Below are positions 40,233 to 49,550 of a stretch of 64,000 nucleotides of DNA, in pieces. Location: NCBI GenBank assembly GCA_964393835.1, contig CAYMUN010000004.1, positions 1-64,000 on the forward strand. Direction: 5' to 3'. The DNA is from CAYMUN01 sp964393835. Lineage in GTDB: Bacteria; Patescibacteriota; Saccharimonadia; Saccharimonadales; UBA4665. Under the pieces are notes generated by a model. That model saw nothing but the letters and a program-made list of their open reading frames with translations. It was not told where the DNA came from and ran no database searches. Made by a program: the position numbers and the translations under genes. Positions within the stretch are counted from its first letter, which is position 1, and each line of letters starts with the position of its first letter.

Positions 40233-40783
40233 TGGCTGCTGATTTGGCCGTCCGCGAGACCAGCATCCCCGGCATGTTTGAAATCGACCTGGTTGTCCAC
40301 GGTGACAGCCGCGGCTGGTTTAAAGAAAACTACCAAAAAGCCAAGATGGAGGCCCTGGGCTTGCCCGGCTTTGAAGTCGTCCAAAACAACTTTTCTTTTA
40401 ACGCCGAGCGCGGCGTGACCCGCGGGCTACACGCTGAGCCGTGGGAAAAATTCATCTCCGTAGCCAACGGCCGGATTTTTGGCGCCTGGGTCGACCTAAG
40501 AAAAGGCGGCAACTTTGGCACGGTCTTTACCGCCGAAATCACGCCCGACAAGGCTTACTTTGTACCGCGCGGCGTCGCCAACAGCTACCAAACTCTAGAG
40601 GATAATATCACCTACACCTACCTGGTCAACGCCCACTGGTCACCAGACGCCCAATACTCAGCGGTCAACATGTTTGATCCGGCCTTGGGTATCACCTGGC
40701 CTATCGCGCAGGATCAGGCCATTATTTCCGAAAAGGATACTAAAAATCCCCTGCTGGCTGACGTCCATCCGATGGAGTTTTAA
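40232..40783 (+). CDS. rmlC: dTDP-4-dehydrorhamnose 3,5-epimerase
   Basis: 183 residues from ATG 40232, overlapping the rmlB stop (TAATG). Cupin-type epimerase: RGWFKENYQKAKMEALG, FSFNAERGVTRGLHAEPWEKF (His of the catalytic pair) and VPRGVANSYQTLED. It epimerises C3 and C5 of the 4-keto sugar for dTDP-L-rhamnose. Confidence 0.93.
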   Translation: MAADLAVRETSIPGMFEIDLVVHGDSRGWFKENYQKAKMEALGLPGFEVVQNNFSFNAERGVTRGLHAEPWEKFISVANGRIFGAWVDLRKGGNFGTVFTAEITPDKAYFVPRGVANSYQTLEDNITYTYLVNAHWSPDAQYSAVNMFDPALGITWPIAQDQAIISEKDTKNPLLADVHPMEF

Positions 40784-40784
40784 T

Positions 40785-41636
40785 ATGGACATGCAGTCGA
40801 TTGTCATTATCGGTGCCCACGGACAGCTTGGCACCGCCTTGCAGCAACGCTATCCAGCAGCTCGGGCTGTCGACAGCATACACCTCGATATCACTGATCC
40901 GACTGCTTTGGCCGCCTACGATTGGAGCGGTATACAAATCATCCTCAACGCTGCCGCCTATACAAATGTCGATGGTGCCGAGACTGCTGAGGGCCGCGTC
41001 ACTGCCTGGCAAGTCAATGCTGTCGGAGCTGCCAACCTGGCCAAGGTCGCGTTAGACCACGACCTGGCGCTGGTGCATATATCGACCGACTATGTCTTTG
41101 ACGGCAGCCAGGAGCTGCACACCGAGACCGAGCCGTTTAGTCCCCTGGGCGTCTACTCCCAGACTAAAGCCGCCGCCGACATAGCCATCGGTCTGCTGCC
41201 CAAGCATTACATCCTGCGCACCAGCTGGGTGATCGGCGAGGGTAAAAACTTCGTTCGTACCATGCTGGGCCTGGGTCAAAAGGGCATCAGTCCGACCGTC
41301 GTGGCCGATCAGATCGGCCGATTGACCTTTACCAGCGAGCTCGTCCGGGCCATTGACCATCTACTAATTAATAACGCTGAGTATGGTACCTATAATCTGT
41401 CTAACGGTGGCGAGCCGGCCAGCTGGGCCGAGATTACCCGCGCTATATTTGAGGAAGCTGGCTACGACCTGACCGTCACCGACACCACGACTGCCGAATA
41501 CTACGCTGGCAAACCAGGCATTGCTCCCCGCCCATTGCAAAGTACCCTCGACCTCGCCAAGATCCAGGCCACGGGCTTTGAGCCCACAGACTGGCGCAAA
41601 GATTTAAAACGCTACGTCTCCAAACAGACAGCTTGA
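40785..41636 (+). CDS. rmlD: dTDP-4-dehydrorhamnose reductase
   Basis: 283 residues from ATG 40785, one base after the rmlC stop. NADPH loop GAHGQLGTALQ, substrate pocket NAAAYTNVDGAE, and catalytic STDYVFDG with YSQTKAAAD. Last step to dTDP-L-rhamnose. The end is followed by a short RNA-like region and terminator at 41639-41752. Confidence 0.94.
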   Translation: MDMQSIVIIGAHGQLGTALQQRYPAARAVDSIHLDITDPTALAAYDWSGIQIILNAAAYTNVDGAETAEGRVTAWQVNAVGAANLAKVALDHDLALVHISTDYVFDGSQELHTETEPFSPLGVYSQTKAAADIAIGLLPKHYILRTSWVIGEGKNFVRTMLGLGQKGISPTVVADQIGRLTFTSELVRAIDHLLINNAEYGTYNLSNGGEPASWAEITRAIFEEAGYDLTVTDTTTAEYYAGKPGIAPRPLQSTLDLAKIQATGFEPTDWRKDLKRYVSKQTA

Positions 41637-41638
41637 CG

Positions 41639-41752
41639 AATCTGATCCTACCCACTAAACTATGATTAAAGTCAGCCGAATACTGCCCGTAGGGCGGGTG
41701 TCCGCAGGGAATAGGTTGTTCCACCCTCTGCCGAAAGGCATGGTGGTTTTTT
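41639..41752 (+). terminator. Structured 3' region or small RNA with strong terminator
   Basis: The terminator has CCACC (41721-41725) and GCC-GAAA-GGC (41730-41739), GGTGG (41742-41746) and six T. Before it are the hairpins GCCC/GGGC around GTA and GGAATA/TGTTCC around GGT. TTGACG (41633-41638), a 17-bp spacer and TAAACT (41656-41661) could start a separate RNA of about 85 nt, otherwise it is the 3' end of the rmlBCD transcript. Confidence 0.6.
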
Positions 41753-41759
41753 ATTAGTA

Positions 41760-42353
41760 CTACAGCTCACGCAGGCTTTGGTCTTTTTGGAACGTTGCCT
41801 TCATAACCTGATAATGTGCGATCCCGAGATACGATTGGCGGACTAAGCCAGCTATAGCGTCCGCAAGCCGTATGATAGGCTCGTTTTGATCTTTGGCGCC
41901 TCTAATTTTATGAACCCTCACCCCTAGCTTGCGCAGATCATGACCAAAGCGTCTTATCTCGGCACCCTTTAAGCCATCGATGATGATTGTGGCCCGATAC
42001 GCGTCAAAGCGGTGCTCACGCACATATGTGTTGACAGCTTGAGCGATTGCCAAAACAGTCAAATCTTCGTACGCTCCGCTAGCTCTGGCAACCCGGTAAT
42101 ATACACTGTTTTTCAACTCAGGCAAACCGAGAGTGGTTTTGAGATAGTTGTCTCTGCGATACTTTTGGGATTTATTCCATTTGAGGCTACCTTTGCCGCT
42201 CTGTATTTCGGCGTGCTCCAAAAGCTGATAGAGGTTTTCTCGTTGATTATTGAGGATAATCGCCACCACGATAAAAAATTTACCTTGCGTGTCTTGTCCC
42301 GTCTCATCCACGTAACAATAAAGTTTTGTCATCCTTGCTGTGCTTATTCTCAT
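41760..42353 (-). CDS. DUF3800 family protein
   Basis: 197 residues. The N-terminal strand LYCYVDETGQDT and the end QNEPIIRLADAIAGLVR hold the conserved acidic residues of DUF3800, an RNase H-like fold often seen near mobile elements and defence genes. The inner IIIDGLKG strand adds a further Asp. ATG 42332 (AAGG directly before it) is the alternative start. It lies opposite in direction between rmlD and rmlA, as if inserted. TATAGT lies 11 nt before the ATG at 42353. Confidence 0.8.
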   Translation of the reverse strand: MRISTARMTKLYCYVDETGQDTQGKFFIVVAIILNNQRENLYQLLEHAEIQSGKGSLKWNKSQKYRRDNYLKTTLGLPELKNSVYYRVARASGAYEDLTVLAIAQAVNTYVREHRFDAYRATIIIDGLKGAEIRRFGHDLRKLGVRVHKIRGAKDQNEPIIRLADAIAGLVRQSYLGIAHYQVMKATFQKDQSLREL

Positions 42354-42466
42354 AACTGTTCATCACTATAGTCAGCCACTATTAAATTAGGATTAAATAG
42401 CCGAAATCCGATACAAGAATCTCTAGCTTGCTACTTAGCCCTTACTTCTAGTACCCTAGTAGTAAT

Positions 42467-43336
42467 ATGAAAGGTATTATTTTAGCCGGCGGCTCCGGCA
42501 CCCGTTTGTATCCGATCACCAAGGGCATCAGCAAGCAGATCATGCCCATCTACGACAAGCCAATGATCTATTACCCGCTGAGCACCCTGATGCAATCCGG
42601 CATCCGCGACATCCTGATTATCACCACACCGGACGACCAGGCCCAGTTCCAACGCCTGCTCGGCGACGGCAGTGATCTCGGCATCAACCTTCAGTACGCT
42701 GCTCAGCCCTCGCCCGACGGCCTAGCCCAAGCCTTTATCATCGGCGAGGAATTCATCGGTGATGATAAAGTGGCCCTAATTCTCGGTGATAACATCTTTT
42801 ACGGCGAAGCTTTTGGCCACAGCCTAGCAGCCTGCGCTGATCCAGAGGGCGGCATCGTCTTTGCCTACGAGGTCTCCGACCCGGAGCGCTACGGCGTCGT
42901 GGAGTTTGACGACAATAACCACGCTGTCTCGATCGAAGAGAAACCAACCGATCCCAAATCAAACTTCGCCGTTGTCGGCCTGTATTTTTACGACAACGAC
43001 GTCATCGAAATAGCTAAAAACATCAAACCGAGTGACCGCGGCGAGCTAGAGATAACCACTGTCAACGAAGAATACCTAACCCGTGGCAAGCTCAAAGTCC
43101 AAACCATGGGCCGCGGCTCAGCCTGGCTGGATACCGGCACCTTTGAATCAATGAATGATGCCTCCGAATACATCCGGGTCATCGAGAAACGCACCGGCCT
43201 CAAAATCGGCTGTATCGAAGAGATCGCCTGGCGCCAAGGTTTTATCACCAAAGACCAACTGCAGAAAATCGCCGAACCGCTGATTAAATCCGGCTACGGT
43301 AAGTACCTGCTGCGTATTCTCCACAACGAACAGTAG
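42467..43336 (+). CDS. rmlA: Glucose-1-phosphate thymidylyltransferase
   Basis: 289 residues. Makes dTDP-glucose from dTTP and Glc-1-P. The nucleotide loop GGSGTRLYPITKGISKQI and the later motifs ILGDNIFYG, VEFDDNN, IEEKP and GRGSAWLDTGTF are complete. It feeds RmlB. Separated from rmlBCD by the DUF3800 gene, and preceded by about 110 bp with no ribosome site next to the ATG. Confidence 0.95.
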   Translation: MKGIILAGGSGTRLYPITKGISKQIMPIYDKPMIYYPLSTLMQSGIRDILIITTPDDQAQFQRLLGDGSDLGINLQYAAQPSPDGLAQAFIIGEEFIGDDKVALILGDNIFYGEAFGHSLAACADPEGGIVFAYEVSDPERYGVVEFDDNNHAVSIEEKPTDPKSNFAVVGLYFYDNDVIEIAKNIKPSDRGELEITTVNEEYLTRGKLKVQTMGRGSAWLDTGTFESMNDASEYIRVIEKRTGLKIGCIEEIAWRQGFITKDQLQKIAEPLIKSGYGKYLLRILHNEQ

Positions 43337-43399
43337 CTAAAGGTTGCAGTTTGTCGCTAAACCGTGTAAAATAACACTTGTTAAGCTTAAAATAAAAAT

Positions 43400-43960
43400 A
43401 TGTCCAGATTGATGAATTACCGTCTAGCAAAGCCTTTTTTGATACTCTTTGTTCTATTGGCAGCTATTGGCTTGCTGGAGCTAACAAACGTTACTCACCT
43501 ATTTCACCATAAGAAGAGAGCTCAGCCCCCTACGGCTAACTCTGAGACTAAGGGCGAGGTGGCAGCCCAACGGGGGCAAAATACTCCTACAACGTCTCCT
43601 CAACAAGGACAGGATAAGCAAGCAAGCGGTAGCACTGATTCAAATCAAGTATTATTTGAACCAAGTGGAAATTTTGTGAGCAACCATCATCCTAATTTAG
43701 ATGGTTCACCAGCCCCTAATCTTATGAGCTCGGATTGTACTACCTCTCCTGGTGCGACCTGTACAATTAGTTTTACGAAAGGCGGTGCGACAAAATCCCT
43801 GCCAGCAAAAACGGCCGACGCCGGTGGTACTGCATATTGGAATTGGAAGTTACAAGATTATGGGCTCACTCAAGGTAAGTGGACAATTAAAGCCACGGCG
43901 ACCCTTGGCAGCCAATCAAAAACTGCGGCCGACGCCCAACCCTTAGAGGTGGCAGAGTGA
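43400..43960 (+). CDS. Anchored or secreted protein, unknown
   Basis: 186 residues: basic head, hydrophobic segment (about 12-29), a Gln/Thr/Ser-rich linker (to about 80), then a small beta domain. The domain has an internal SDCTTSPGATCTISFTKGG disulfide-like pair and ends GKWTIKATATLGSQSK. The pattern resembles Ig-like surface domains. The next gene starts with GTG overlapping its TGA, so both are made together. Confidence 0.65.
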   Translation: MSRLMNYRLAKPFLILFVLLAAIGLLELTNVTHLFHHKKRAQPPTANSETKGEVAAQRGQNTPTTSPQQGQDKQASGSTDSNQVLFEPSGNFVSNHHPNLDGSPAPNLMSSDCTTSPGATCTISFTKGGATKSLPAKTADAGGTAYWNWKLQDYGLTQGKWTIKATATLGSQSKTAADAQPLEVAE

Positions 43961-45768
43961 AAAGATTAGAAAGATCCGGCATATTAGGGCTCGCCGTTTG
44001 CCTGGTAATTTCCGGGCTACTCAACTTCAGTGCCAAGGCGAACGCGGCGACCTTTAATCCTAACCGGATTATTGACGATGCGGTATTTGATAACACCGGT
44101 ACAATGAGCGCCGATCAAATTAATACTTTCCTAAATCAATTCCCCAAGAGCTGTATTAGCCCCAGCAGCGGTTTTCAAGCCCGTGTCCCTTCCGGCTATA
44201 CGCCAAGCGGCGGGTATACGTATGGCAATTATGCGAGCGCGGGGGATGTTGTCTGGGCGGTTTCAGTAGTATTCGGCGTTAACCCCCAGGTCTTGCTAAC
44301 AACTTTGGAAAAAGAACAGAGCCTGGTTACCGGTCGTAATAGTACGACTTATTGTGCTCCGGCAGACGATAATAACCATAAATACGCCGCAGCTATGGGA
44401 TATGGCTGCCCGGATAGCACTACAAAATATTCCTACTCAGGGCTTGAGCTTTACCATCGAAACGGTATCACATATACCGATGTGGGCCCAACCTGTGTCA
44501 ACGCGGCTTCAAAAGCTGGCTTTTCTCAGCAGCTTGTCAGAGCTGCCTGGTTACTAAAATTCGGGGAGCAGCGCTCGGAAGGTAACATTGGCTGGAACGT
44601 ACAGCTCAATAACGTACCGTACACCGGTAACCACTGGGACAACTCGGACGATCCTCAAAGCTGTTACGGTGGGCCAATGACTCAAGGAAATCGCCAAGTT
44701 TGTCCCGGCGGCACAAATACCTACTACGACGGCAACAGGACAATAGACGCAACTGTTGTGCATATAGACAACGGCGCGACAGCCGCACTTTACTGGTATA
44801 CCCCTCACTTTCATGGCAACCAGATGTTTAACGATACCTTTACGCAGTGGTTCGGAAGCACTGCGGCATCCTTTGGAAACCGACCTGCCTGGAGTACTTC
44901 CTACGCCAATGCTCCCTGCCGGATACCCAATTACGATGGCTCGTACGTCGGGAGGCTCTATCAGCCGGATAACCAAGATTATCTTTTTACCACCAGCACA
45001 GTTGAGGCCTGCTCGGCATTGAAGATAGGCTACATCTGGGATGGGATAGTTATGAAAAATGCAGGCTTAATTAGCAGCACGATTCCGGTATACAGAGGTT
45101 CCAACCTGTTTCGGCACTTCTTTACTGCCGACCCCGCTGTGCGTGCTGATTACCTGAATAACCGAGGCTACCATGATGAGGGCGTGGTCTTTTACGCCTA
45201 TTCCAGCCAGCAGCCAAACACAATACCAGCTTATAGCCTGACGAATGGCGTAAGCTCCTTGTTTACAAGCGCCGGCGCTGAGGGTAGCCTGTTCGTTCAG
45301 TCGTACGGTTATCAATCACCTGGGATAGCTTTTTACACACCCGACCTTAATTCAGTCGCTCAAAAGGTTACTCGATTAAAGAAAGTTAACGAGCGCTTTT
45401 ACTCGATTGACCCCGCAGAGGTAACCAGTAGCCTGCAGCAAAATTATGTATCCGAGGGTTCGGTTTCAACTGACGACGTCATGCCCGACCAAAATAACTT
45501 ACCGGTTTACAGACTAGTCGGCCCTAACAGTCATTTCTTTACTACGAATCGAGCAGAGCGTGATCTAGCAATTATAAATCTCAATTATTTTGGAGAAGGT
45601 GTCGCTTTTTATACCCCCGCCGCCTCATTCCCAAACGCGCAGACAGTCTTTAGGCAAACGAATTACATAAAGGGATTGCCGCTCTACACCTCTAACCTCG
45701 CCGAACATAACGACTCACGGACTTTCTATGGTTACGTAGACGAGGGCGCTGGTTGGTACGGTTATTAG
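43957..45768 (+). CDS. Secreted protein: lysozyme-like N-terminus and DUF5648 C-terminus
   Basis: 603 residues. Signal peptide 1-30 (ends AKANA). The N-terminal 280 residues contain VFGVNPQVLLTTLEKEQSLV, a pattern of peptidoglycan-cleaving lysozyme-like domains with a candidate catalytic Glu, and several cysteines. From about 325 onward are repeats of the type PVYRGSNLFRHFFTADP and PVYRLVGPNSHFFTTNR with GYxxEGVAFYxP endings, as in DUF5648. It could be a cell-wall hydrolase with binding repeats acting on the host or own wall. The function is inferred, not shown. Confidence 0.75.
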   Translation: MKRLERSGILGLAVCLVISGLLNFSAKANAATFNPNRIIDDAVFDNTGTMSADQINTFLNQFPKSCISPSSGFQARVPSGYTPSGGYTYGNYASAGDVVWAVSVVFGVNPQVLLTTLEKEQSLVTGRNSTTYCAPADDNNHKYAAAMGYGCPDSTTKYSYSGLELYHRNGITYTDVGPTCVNAASKAGFSQQLVRAAWLLKFGEQRSEGNIGWNVQLNNVPYTGNHWDNSDDPQSCYGGPMTQGNRQVCPGGTNTYYDGNRTIDATVVHIDNGATAALYWYTPHFHGNQMFNDTFTQWFGSTAASFGNRPAWSTSYANAPCRIPNYDGSYVGRLYQPDNQDYLFTTSTVEACSALKIGYIWDGIVMKNAGLISSTIPVYRGSNLFRHFFTADPAVRADYLNNRGYHDEGVVFYAYSSQQPNTIPAYSLTNGVSSLFTSAGAEGSLFVQSYGYQSPGIAFYTPDLNSVAQKVTRLKKVNERFYSIDPAEVTSSLQQNYVSEGSVSTDDVMPDQNNLPVYRLVGPNSHFFTTNRAERDLAIINLNYFGEGVAFYTPAASFPNAQTVFRQTNYIKGLPLYTSNLAEHNDSRTFYGYVDEGAGWYGY

Positions 45769-45771
45769 CCT

Positions 45772-48318
45772 CTACTCCCGCTCCGCGAACTCGTAGTCCA
45801 CAATCACGTTTTGCTCGAATATCAGTTCATTAACGGCCCCGCCGTTAATGGTATAAAGCTTTTTACCGTCTAGCTCTGGCAATAGACAAAATAGCCGCTC
45901 TAAGGCGTGCGCCAGCGTGCCGTCGAGCTGTCCCTTTTCAGATTCAAAGTCATCCACTTGATAGTACTCGTCTAAAAGACCTCCGAGAGCATCAAGCCGC
46001 GCCCAAAACATCGTACCCGCGAAAAAGCCATACTTTTCCGGCTTACGAATAACATTTTTGGCAGTGTTGCTGTCGTATTTCTTGGCTAGCACATCTTTAA
46101 TTTTCCCCCGGTTCAAACCGAAATATACGTCCAAGGATATGAAGTGATCTTCGGGCCCGATAATACCAGTCTGATCGTCTTGGAGGATTTTTTGTAGCTT
46201 CATAAATTTTTCTGAGTTCTCGGGTATAAGTTTTTCCAGCATGTCTTTAAGCCAAGTGTCACCGTCTTCCCGATGCTTGGATTTTTTGGAATGTAACTTG
46301 AGCACATACTCGTAACCAGCCTCTTTCAGCCGGCGCGAAAGGTGGATAAATGGCAATACGTCGCGCCCTCGGTTTGGTACGATAGTTATGTGAACGTTTG
46401 GCTTAAAGCTAGCTATTATTTCGGCCATGTGGGCATTTTTTTGTGGGATAGAGACGAAGAGATCAAAGTCATTTTCGCCTATTAAAGACAGCCTTTTTTG
46501 AAAAATTCCCCATAGATCCGCGTAGTACAAATGAACGATTACCGCCAGTTTGGTAGATTTTTGCCGCTTGATGTCATACATCGGGAAATTACCTTTGTTG
46601 GCTTCGCTAGCCGAAAACTCTGCTAGAATTTGTGCGGTTCGCTTAAGATAGGCGTGGCCATATTGAGTGTCGGGTTCGAGATATGCTCCTTCGGCCCATT
46701 CATTCCAGGCGTTTAAAAATATAATGTTGTCACCAGGCTGTTTAATAGTCGCCTCGATGCTGCCCCGTAGCCATTTCGCGTACAAGTCCGGATTTGAATT
46801 ATAAAAGATTCCGCCGGCTCCCTTTTTTCGAGCATCGTTATCCCAGCTCGGCATGACGCATTTATAACTTGAGAAGCGCTGTTTCGTGTTATTAATGCTG
46901 AGGGCGATCTCTCTGTAGTCATGGACTGATCCAGAGAACCGTTTATCAATTACTTTTTGGCTTATGTCGTAGACTGGCAATGGCCCATCTAGGGCGGCAG
47001 CCACACTGAGCGGCACGAATTCCAACCCCTTATCAAAATTAAACGTTTGCGGATCTTCAAAGTCAAAACTTTGGACGGCTACTAAATGCAGGTCAAGTCC
47101 GTGTTTTTCCTGAAAATATTTTCGCCAGATAGTAGCGTAGTTACCGGGCTCTAACAAGTCATTCGCTCTATATACTAGCAAAACTGGCTTATCATCAACT
47201 CGGATATAGCGGGGGTCAAGCAGGATTTTTTCGACATCTTTTATAAAATCCAGCGGGTCACTTTGTTTGTGCTCTTGAGCGACCAGAATGTCTTCTTGCC
47301 GACCATCCCAGCGCCGAGTCCAGTTCTCGTTTGCCCAGCAAATCATAAAATTAAAATCCCATTCTTTACGAGCCAAGAAACTATCTAGTGGGCTTTCTAG
47401 TAATCGCTGGCCACTAAACCAATAATAGTAGAAGCAAAAGCCGTGAATGCCGTACTTTTTGGCGAGCTGGATTTGTTCGAATATATTCTGTTCGTTTTTG
47501 AGGTCGTAGAAACCTAGATCGGCAGGTACTTTTGGCTGTTCGTGTCCGATAAATCGGGGCGTCGCGGTGGTAACGTTTTTCCATTCGGTAAAACCCTGGC
47601 CCCACCACTCGTCATTTTCTTTGACCCTATGAAACTGCGGCAGGTAAAAGGCGATCGTTTTGGGATCTTCGATTGCCGATTCAAAAATCTGCTCGCTGGC
47701 CGGTTCATAAAAATACAGCTTTTTGTTCTCTACCAGGTTTAGGTGTTCCGCGTAATTAACAGACAGGTCGGGGTTGTACATATCCCCTACGAGATAGTCG
47801 GGGTCAAAAAAGAGATGAAGCTGGTGAACTTTTTTCCATTTTTTGGTGTTGCCAACAAGCGTTTCAAATACGTAATTTCCATCTACTGTGATCTCGGTCG
47901 TAAGTTCAAACCCGCATGTATCGGAAATGATTTTGCGTTTTTTTCTCAGCGCTTTCGCCACGTCAGTTCTGAGGATAGTGACGTTAATGGCCTGCGTTTC
48001 ACCATCGGGCTTCACCAGCCGTAAAATAGGTTTTTGTTTTGATGTCGTTAACCCAAACCAACCACTAATGTAGACCTTTCTCTTGGCTTGCTTGTTTTGT
48101 TTGGGGGTGTCTAGGCTAAATACCCAAGGGCCCCTGAAACTACTTTGTGTCTCTATTTCAGGCTCAGAGGTAGGCTGAGAGTAGCGGCGTATGAGTCTAT
48201 GAGCTATCGCAAGAGTAGGCCTTTTAATAATGGGCAGCGCTAGCACCACATCGGCAGCTGGCGCAATCTTATTAATTGCCTTCGCCACCCCTCGCTTTAT
48301 TTTACTTTTAAAAGACAC
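45772..48318 (-). CDS. Fusion: WbsX (GH99-like) domain and RgpF (rhamnan synthesis F) domain
   Basis: 848 residues, GTG start. The middle (about 215-560) matches the WbsX family: IAFYLPQFHRVKENDEWWG, FTEWKNVTTA and FLNAWNEWAEGAYLEPD. The C-terminal part (about 590-840) matches RgpF: VIVHLYYADLW, NRGRDVLPFI and LHSKKSKHR. An N-terminal beta domain (50-180) may bind glycan. It is the last gene of the seven-gene export operon and probably modifies or extends a rhamnose-containing chain. Confidence 0.85.
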   Translation of the reverse strand: MSFKSKIKRGVAKAINKIAPAADVVLALPIIKRPTLAIAHRLIRRYSQPTSEPEIETQSSFRGPWVFSLDTPKQNKQAKRKVYISGWFGLTTSKQKPILRLVKPDGETQAINVTILRTDVAKALRKKRKIISDTCGFELTTEITVDGNYVFETLVGNTKKWKKVHQLHLFFDPDYLVGDMYNPDLSVNYAEHLNLVENKKLYFYEPASEQIFESAIEDPKTIAFYLPQFHRVKENDEWWGQGFTEWKNVTTATPRFIGHEQPKVPADLGFYDLKNEQNIFEQIQLAKKYGIHGFCFYYYWFSGQRLLESPLDSFLARKEWDFNFMICWANENWTRRWDGRQEDILVAQEHKQSDPLDFIKDVEKILLDPRYIRVDDKPVLLVYRANDLLEPGNYATIWRKYFQEKHGLDLHLVAVQSFDFEDPQTFNFDKGLEFVPLSVAAALDGPLPVYDISQKVIDKRFSGSVHDYREIALSINNTKQRFSSYKCVMPSWDNDARKKGAGGIFYNSNPDLYAKWLRGSIEATIKQPGDNIIFLNAWNEWAEGAYLEPDTQYGHAYLKRTAQILAEFSASEANKGNFPMYDIKRQKSTKLAVIVHLYYADLWGIFQKRLSLIGENDFDLFVSIPQKNAHMAEIIASFKPNVHITIVPNRGRDVLPFIHLSRRLKEAGYEYVLKLHSKKSKHREDGDTWLKDMLEKLIPENSEKFMKLQKILQDDQTGIIGPEDHFISLDVYFGLNRGKIKDVLAKKYDSNTAKNVIRKPEKYGFFAGTMFWARLDALGGLLDEYYQVDDFESEKGQLDGTLAHALERLFCLLPELDGKKLYTINGGAVNELIFEQNVIVDYEFAERE

Positions 48319-48405
48319 TAAAAACCCCGAATGTTATCTTGTAATTGCTTTTTATATCTTAACAAAAAATCGCACTTCCTTAAAATCATCCTCTTGGGCA
48401 ACACA

Positions 48406-49536
48406 TCATGCGGCTCGACGTTTTTTACTTCCTACACGCTTGGCTTTTTGTTTGATGTCTGCTAGCTTGCTTACTGTCCTGTACTTTTTAGAATTTATAA
48501 TAGCCGCGAGTTCGGTTTCAAGGACATGACATTGCGCTATTAATTGCTCCCCCTCAACAGCAAGTTTTTGGTTTTCTGACTGAAGCTGTTGCAGCTGCTC
48601 ATTCATTTCCTTTTCTTTAAGGAATAGTTGCTTCTTCTCCTCCGTCGTCCAAAAATATTGGGTAAGTATAAAACCTTGTCCCATTTCGGGAAATTTTGCG
48701 AGCGCTTTTGCTAGCAGAGCGGTGTTGCCTTGAGCGGCAAGACCTATGATGGCTTGAAATCCGCTGACTATCGATCCGTAGATAAGTTGTTTGTGGTTTT
48801 CGTTGTCTCCGTACAATTTTAAAATCTCGTTGTAAAGATTAAGCTGCTTTAACCCCTGCCTTTCCCAGAGCTTTTCCCTGTTAGCGTACGCGCCCCACCA
48901 TACACCTCCCTCGTGTCGGCGATAGGCCGACATCACTTTATCAATAAAGCCAATTTTTCCAAATTGGGCATGGTACAAATGCAAGTACCAGTCCACCGGA
49001 AGAATATCGGGTGGCATGTTTTCGTAACTCTGCTTCCTATACATGACAGAGTTTGTCTGTATGAAGTTGCCCTGCAATAATTTTTCAAGCGTAAACTCTT
49101 CTGCCCGTCGTTCTTCAGGGTAGACATGGTCTTTTGACTCCCCCGTTTCAAAAAACACTTTTACCGGGTGGAAGCAAAGTGCATAGTCTAAGTGCATATC
49201 CAAAAATTCGACCTGTCTTTGAAGTTTGGCAGGGTCTGTCCAGTAATCGTCACCTTCGCACAGTGCGATATACTTTCCGCTTGCCGCCCTCAAAGCACCG
49301 TAAAAATTCTCGGCTACACCAACATTTTTCTCCCTTAAAATTGGTTTAAATAGCTTAGGATGTGCCTTGGCGTATTCTCTAATTATCTTCGGCGTGTTAT
49401 CTGTCGAGCAATCATCAGCAATAATTATCTCAAAATTAAAATCGGCCTGTTGCTCTAGAAAACTATCGAGGGTCTGTCGAATATAATTTTCCTGATTATA
49501 GCTGACTGAAACAATGCTGACTTTAGGCTGGTTCAT
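48406..49536 (-). CDS. Glycosyltransferase family 2 with C-terminal coiled coil
   Basis: 376 residues with a GT-A fold. VSIVSVSYNQENYIRQTL, then ADDCSTDNT and the DxD-like EGDDYWTD are the standard GT2 motifs. The last 90 residues form a coiled coil (KEKEMNEQLQQLQSENQKL) and a basic tail, which could dock it to other enzymes or the membrane. Operon member between the formyltransferase and the WbsX-RgpF gene. Confidence 0.9.
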   Translation of the reverse strand: MNQPKVSIVSVSYNQENYIRQTLDSFLEQQADFNFEIIIADDCSTDNTPKIIREYAKAHPKLFKPILREKNVGVAENFYGALRAASGKYIALCEGDDYWTDPAKLQRQVEFLDMHLDYALCFHPVKVFFETGESKDHVYPEERRAEEFTLEKLLQGNFIQTNSVMYRKQSYENMPPDILPVDWYLHLYHAQFGKIGFIDKVMSAYRRHEGGVWWGAYANREKLWERQGLKQLNLYNEILKLYGDNENHKQLIYGSIVSGFQAIIGLAAQGNTALLAKALAKFPEMGQGFILTQYFWTTEEKKQLFLKEKEMNEQLQQLQSENQKLAVEGEQLIAQCHVLETELAAIINSKKYRTVSKLADIKQKAKRVGSKKRRAA

Positions 49537-49550
49537 ATTGGAATCCCCTT

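Noticed and set aside
42354..42466. Mobile-element ends around the DUF3800 gene
   Set aside because: No matching inverted or direct repeats at 41753-41760 and 42354-42466.
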